IMG/VR virus record: IMGVR_UViG_3300017917_002345
Span: 1 to 63,707 of that record
DNA: 63,707 nt
Strand: one strand, 5' to 3'
Origin: a virus
This document shows, one piece after another, positions 61,837-63,707 of this stretch (position 1 is its first letter; each line of letters begins with the position of its first letter). A program made the translations under genes and the position numbers. The notes below the pieces were generated by a model that made no database searches, had not been told where the DNA came from, and worked only from the letters and a program-made list of their open reading frames with translations.

Positions 61837-62238
61837 ATGGCTACATTAGTAAACAAAAACGAACAAGTTCTTGCACCTTTCTTCAAGAACGGTGTTACAC
61901 TACAGTTCTTCAATATTGATTTCGGCGCAGACGTAAGCGCAATGCTAGATGCAGACACCACAAACGTCAACCCACGCAGCCCAGTCGCAGTTGCACTAGA
62001 GGCAATTGCTCAAGTCGTTTCTATCGAAGTTATCGGTACAGTTCAAAACAACGGCAACGGCGCTGGCAATGACCTACGTATTGGTGTTGCTGCAATCGGC
62101 GGTGCTTATGGAACTGACACATACGACGGAACCAACGCAGAAACACTCGCCAAGCATCTAACAGATCTAGTTGCTGCTGCTGGTACACACCAAGGTGTTA
62201 ACCTAGCTGGTGCTGCTGTTACAGCATTCACCCTATAA
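61837..62238 (+). CDS. putative virion protein
   Basis: 133 residues, Ala/Gly/Asn-rich, beta-type, strong ribosome site (TTAAGGAGACCATAAA), own hairpin leader and terminator: a high-level monocistronic late gene. 'LQFFNIDFGADVSAMLDADTTNVNPRSPVAVALEAIAQ'. Not recognised; abundance signals suggest a structural or decoration protein. Confidence 0.7.
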   Translation: MATLVNKNEQVLAPFFKNGVTLQFFNIDFGADVSAMLDADTTNVNPRSPVAVALEAIAQVVSIEVIGTVQNNGNGAGNDLRIGVAAIGGAYGTDTYDGTNAETLAKHLTDLVAAAGTHQGVNLAGAAVTAFTL

Positions 62239-62255
62239 TTAATAGGTAAACAGAC

Positions 62256-62285
62256 AAAGGCGTATTTTCATACGCCTTTTCTTTT
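62256..62285 (+). terminator. rho-independent terminator
   Basis: AAAGGCGTA-TTTTCA-TACGCCTTTTCTTTT. Confidence 0.9.
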
Positions 62286-62287
62286 GA

Positions 62288-62295
62288 CATAAATA
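62288..62295 (+). promoter_or_regulatory. T4-type late promoter
   Basis: CATAAATA directly after the terminator, 22 bases before the ATG at 62318. Confidence 0.6.
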
Positions 62296-62317
62296 TCTTT
62301 AATTATATAGGTACTTT

Positions 62318-62719
62318 ATGCAAACTATTGAAATCAAAACACTCGTAGACATTACTGAGACAAACGTGATCAGACCAAATCAAGGTACACCGCTTGCACA
62401 TAACCAGCAAAAGAACTTTATCACACTGAAGCAGTGTATAGAAATCAGATCAAACATGATATTTGATGGGGGGCCTATGGTAGAGGAGCGCGATGTAAAA
62501 GATATGGGCTTTGGATCAAAATACAAAGGCAAGCACCGCGTGTGGACATTTGTCTTTAGTCCTGAAAGAGACGGAGTATACCCAACTGTTAAAACACTTG
62601 CAGATGATATCGACCAAGTCCCCATTATTCAAAATTTAACCGAAACGATAAATATGGAGACGGCGATTTTTGAATTATCTGATGCAACTACTGCAAACAC
62701 GATTATTAAGATAATTTAA
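62318..62719 (+). CDS. hypothetical late protein
   Basis: 133 residues. 'LVDITETNVIRPNQGTPLAHNQQKNFITLKQCIEIRSN' and 'GSKYKGKHRVWTFVFSPE' are features of a conserved T4-like late family. Function unknown. Confidence 0.75.
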   Translation: MQTIEIKTLVDITETNVIRPNQGTPLAHNQQKNFITLKQCIEIRSNMIFDGGPMVEERDVKDMGFGSKYKGKHRVWTFVFSPERDGVYPTVKTLADDIDQVPIIQNLTETINMETAIFELSDATTANTIIKII

Positions 62720-62744
62720 TGTCGATATCATACCGGAGAGATAA

Positions 62745-62978
62745 ATGGCAACGTCCGATATTGAAAAAGAGAATTTAGAAGCACATGTGGAATTGTGTGC
62801 AGAGAGATATAAGCAGCTAGACACAAGACTTAGTGCAATCGAGTCAAAGGTCGGCAATCTGCAGAAGACCATCGAGGACAGTTATTCGAGTACCGTTAGA
62901 GTATTGATTGGATCTGCAGGCACAGTGATTGTTGGGGTTTTATCACTTATTGGTGTCATTGTAACGAAGTTGCCTTAA
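62745..62978 (+). CDS. putative holin or XhlA-like membrane protein
   Basis: 77 residues. A coiled coil (ELCAERYKQLDTRLSAIESKVGNLQKTI) followed by one membrane helix (IGSAGTVIVGVLSLIGVIV): the XhlA-like layout linked to lysis proteins and some tail proteins. Confidence 0.68.
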   Translation: MATSDIEKENLEAHVELCAERYKQLDTRLSAIESKVGNLQKTIEDSYSSTVRVLIGSAGTVIVGVLSLIGVIVTKLP

Positions 62979-62979
62979 T

Positions 62980-63399
62980 ATGCGTATCAGCGAACTTTTG
63001 TCGGAACAGACACAACCAATCGGTACTGTCGGATCAACTGCCGGATCTCCCGGGCAAGTGCCATCAGTTAGTCAAACTCCGCCGGTTACTGCTGCCGATA
63101 AGAAATCAGATCCGGATCGAGAAAAGATTGCAAAACTCTTAATTCCCCAAGGCATCAAGGATCCTGCTGATTTGAATAATGCAACTGCTGCTATACAAAA
63201 GGCAATGCAAAATCCAAATCAGCTTAAACCTGATCAACAAGAGCTATTAGGCAAGCTCGTTAATCCTTTGCTAAAAAACCAGGCATTTGCGACAGCTATC
63301 AAACAAATTTCAACCCAAAAGCCAAAGATTGGTGCTGCCCCTGCATCGAACACAGATGCAGCATCATCGAAGTTTACCAATACCGGAGCAGCTATATGA
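62980..63399 (+). CDS. protein with capsid-targeting N-terminus
   Basis: 139 residues. MRISELLSE-Q start, then a Pro/Ser/Thr linker and a helical domain ('KIAKLLIPQGIKDPADLNNATAAIQKAM'). Probably packaged in the head. Coupled by ATGA to the next gene. Confidence 0.75.
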   Translation: MRISELLSEQTQPIGTVGSTAGSPGQVPSVSQTPPVTAADKKSDPDREKIAKLLIPQGIKDPADLNNATAAIQKAMQNPNQLKPDQQELLGKLVNPLLKNQAFATAIKQISTQKPKIGAAPASNTDAASSKFTNTGAAI

Positions 63400-63608
63400 A
63401 GATTTGCCAGCTTCTATCAGGCATCGGAATTGTCTTAACTAACGAAGAAAAGCAATTTATAGAAAAACATCGAGGTCGAGTTTCATTAGAAACCTTAGAT
63501 GAGCACAATTTGTGGTTGGCCCAAAATCTTGTACGCAAGGGCATCTACGACATAAGTAAAGACAGTAACACTTTGATCAAGAAGATAGATGAACAGACTG
63601 CCCAATGA
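63396..63608 (+). CDS. hypothetical late protein
   Basis: 70 residues. Starts MKICQLLSG, loosely like the targeted N-termini. 'NEEKQFIEKHRGRVSLETLDEHNLWLAQNLVRKGIYDIS' is helical. Confidence 0.72.
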   Translation: MKICQLLSGIGIVLTNEEKQFIEKHRGRVSLETLDEHNLWLAQNLVRKGIYDISKDSNTLIKKIDEQTAQ

Positions 63609-63707
63609 TTTATATTACAAAATACAACAACTTGACAAATCAATAAAAAAGAAGCTGTGGAGCCAAGGTCTAGTTGTTCCAGTAAAAGAAAACGATGGCG
63701 CCGTTCG
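63589..63707 (+). CDS. start of a gene cut by the window edge
   Basis: ATG at 63589 opens a frame that stays open to the end (39 codons: MNRLPNDLYYKIQQLDKSIKKK...). AAGAAG upstream; 20-bp overlap with the previous gene. Too little to assign. Confidence 0.5.
   Translation, partial: MNRLPNDLYYKIQQLDKSIKKKLWSQGLVVPVKENDGAV

Overview
The window is a piece of a large T4-like (myovirus-type) phage genome infecting a Gram-negative, probably proteobacterial, host. The evidence is a T4 replication and recombination set (gp32-like SSB, UvsX, UvsY-like, UvsW, gp41-like helicase, primase, DNA ligase), T4-type late promoter boxes ([T/C/A]ATAAATA), capsid-targeting N-termini like those of T4 internal proteins, LPS heptose genes and GT9 heptosyltransferase-like proteins. 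No tool was run. All calls come from reading the sequence and recalling protein families.

Layout: 1-8.1 kb (+) recombination and replication genes, with a NUMOD3/HNH homing endonuclease on the opposite strand. 8.1-14.4 kb (+) is a chain of about 20 tiny translationally coupled genes. Most encode one diversified family ending in a '[KR]D...F.L[RK]W' motif whose own codons (AGGTGG) form the ribosome-binding site of the next gene. 14.4-16.6 kb (+) is an ADP-heptose module (cupin, HldD-, HldC- and HldA-like). 16.6-23.2 kb holds a miniature DnaE-palm-like protein, a structural protein, primase, helicase, AlgH/YqgE-like protein, nucleotidyltransferase, 5'-nucleotidase and an acetyltransferase-like protein.

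23.2-43.7 kb (-) is an accessory or early region with about 54 small genes. Nearly every gene or pair has its own near-consensus sigma70 promoter (TTGACA-N16-18-TATAAT) and a short leader ending AACAAGGAGC. In many promoters a terminator-like hairpin fills the -35/-10 spacer or loops out the -35. In about ten, the stop codon of the upstream gene is the TGA of TTGACA. These look like divergent relatives of the PeSL (promoter early stem-loop) cassettes of T4-type phages. The block includes RadC-, AAA+-, GIY-YIG-, Gp88-, Api92/YubB-, GcrA- and prepilin-like products, a tRNA-Arg, a tRNA remnant and two candidate structured RNAs.

43.65-44.5 kb is non-coding. It has ten perfect DnaA boxes (TGTG[G/T]ATAA, one orientation) in 245 bp, a 21-bp tandem repeat and four copies of a GCTACAGCAAGGT[T/A]TT repeat. 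It is either a replication origin or a DnaA-titrating locus.

44.5-46.0 kb (-) has two GT9-like glycosyltransferases. 46.1-63.7 kb is mostly late, on +: structural, tail-fibre and collagen-like proteins, exported SleB-like lysin, ligase, a phage IF-1, HNH nuclease, secreted SNase-like nuclease, several proteins with T4-type capsid-targeting N-termini (including a zinc metallopeptidase) and a holin-like protein. A few minus genes (acetyltransferase, phasin-like and DUF3563-like small proteins) are interspersed under late promoters.
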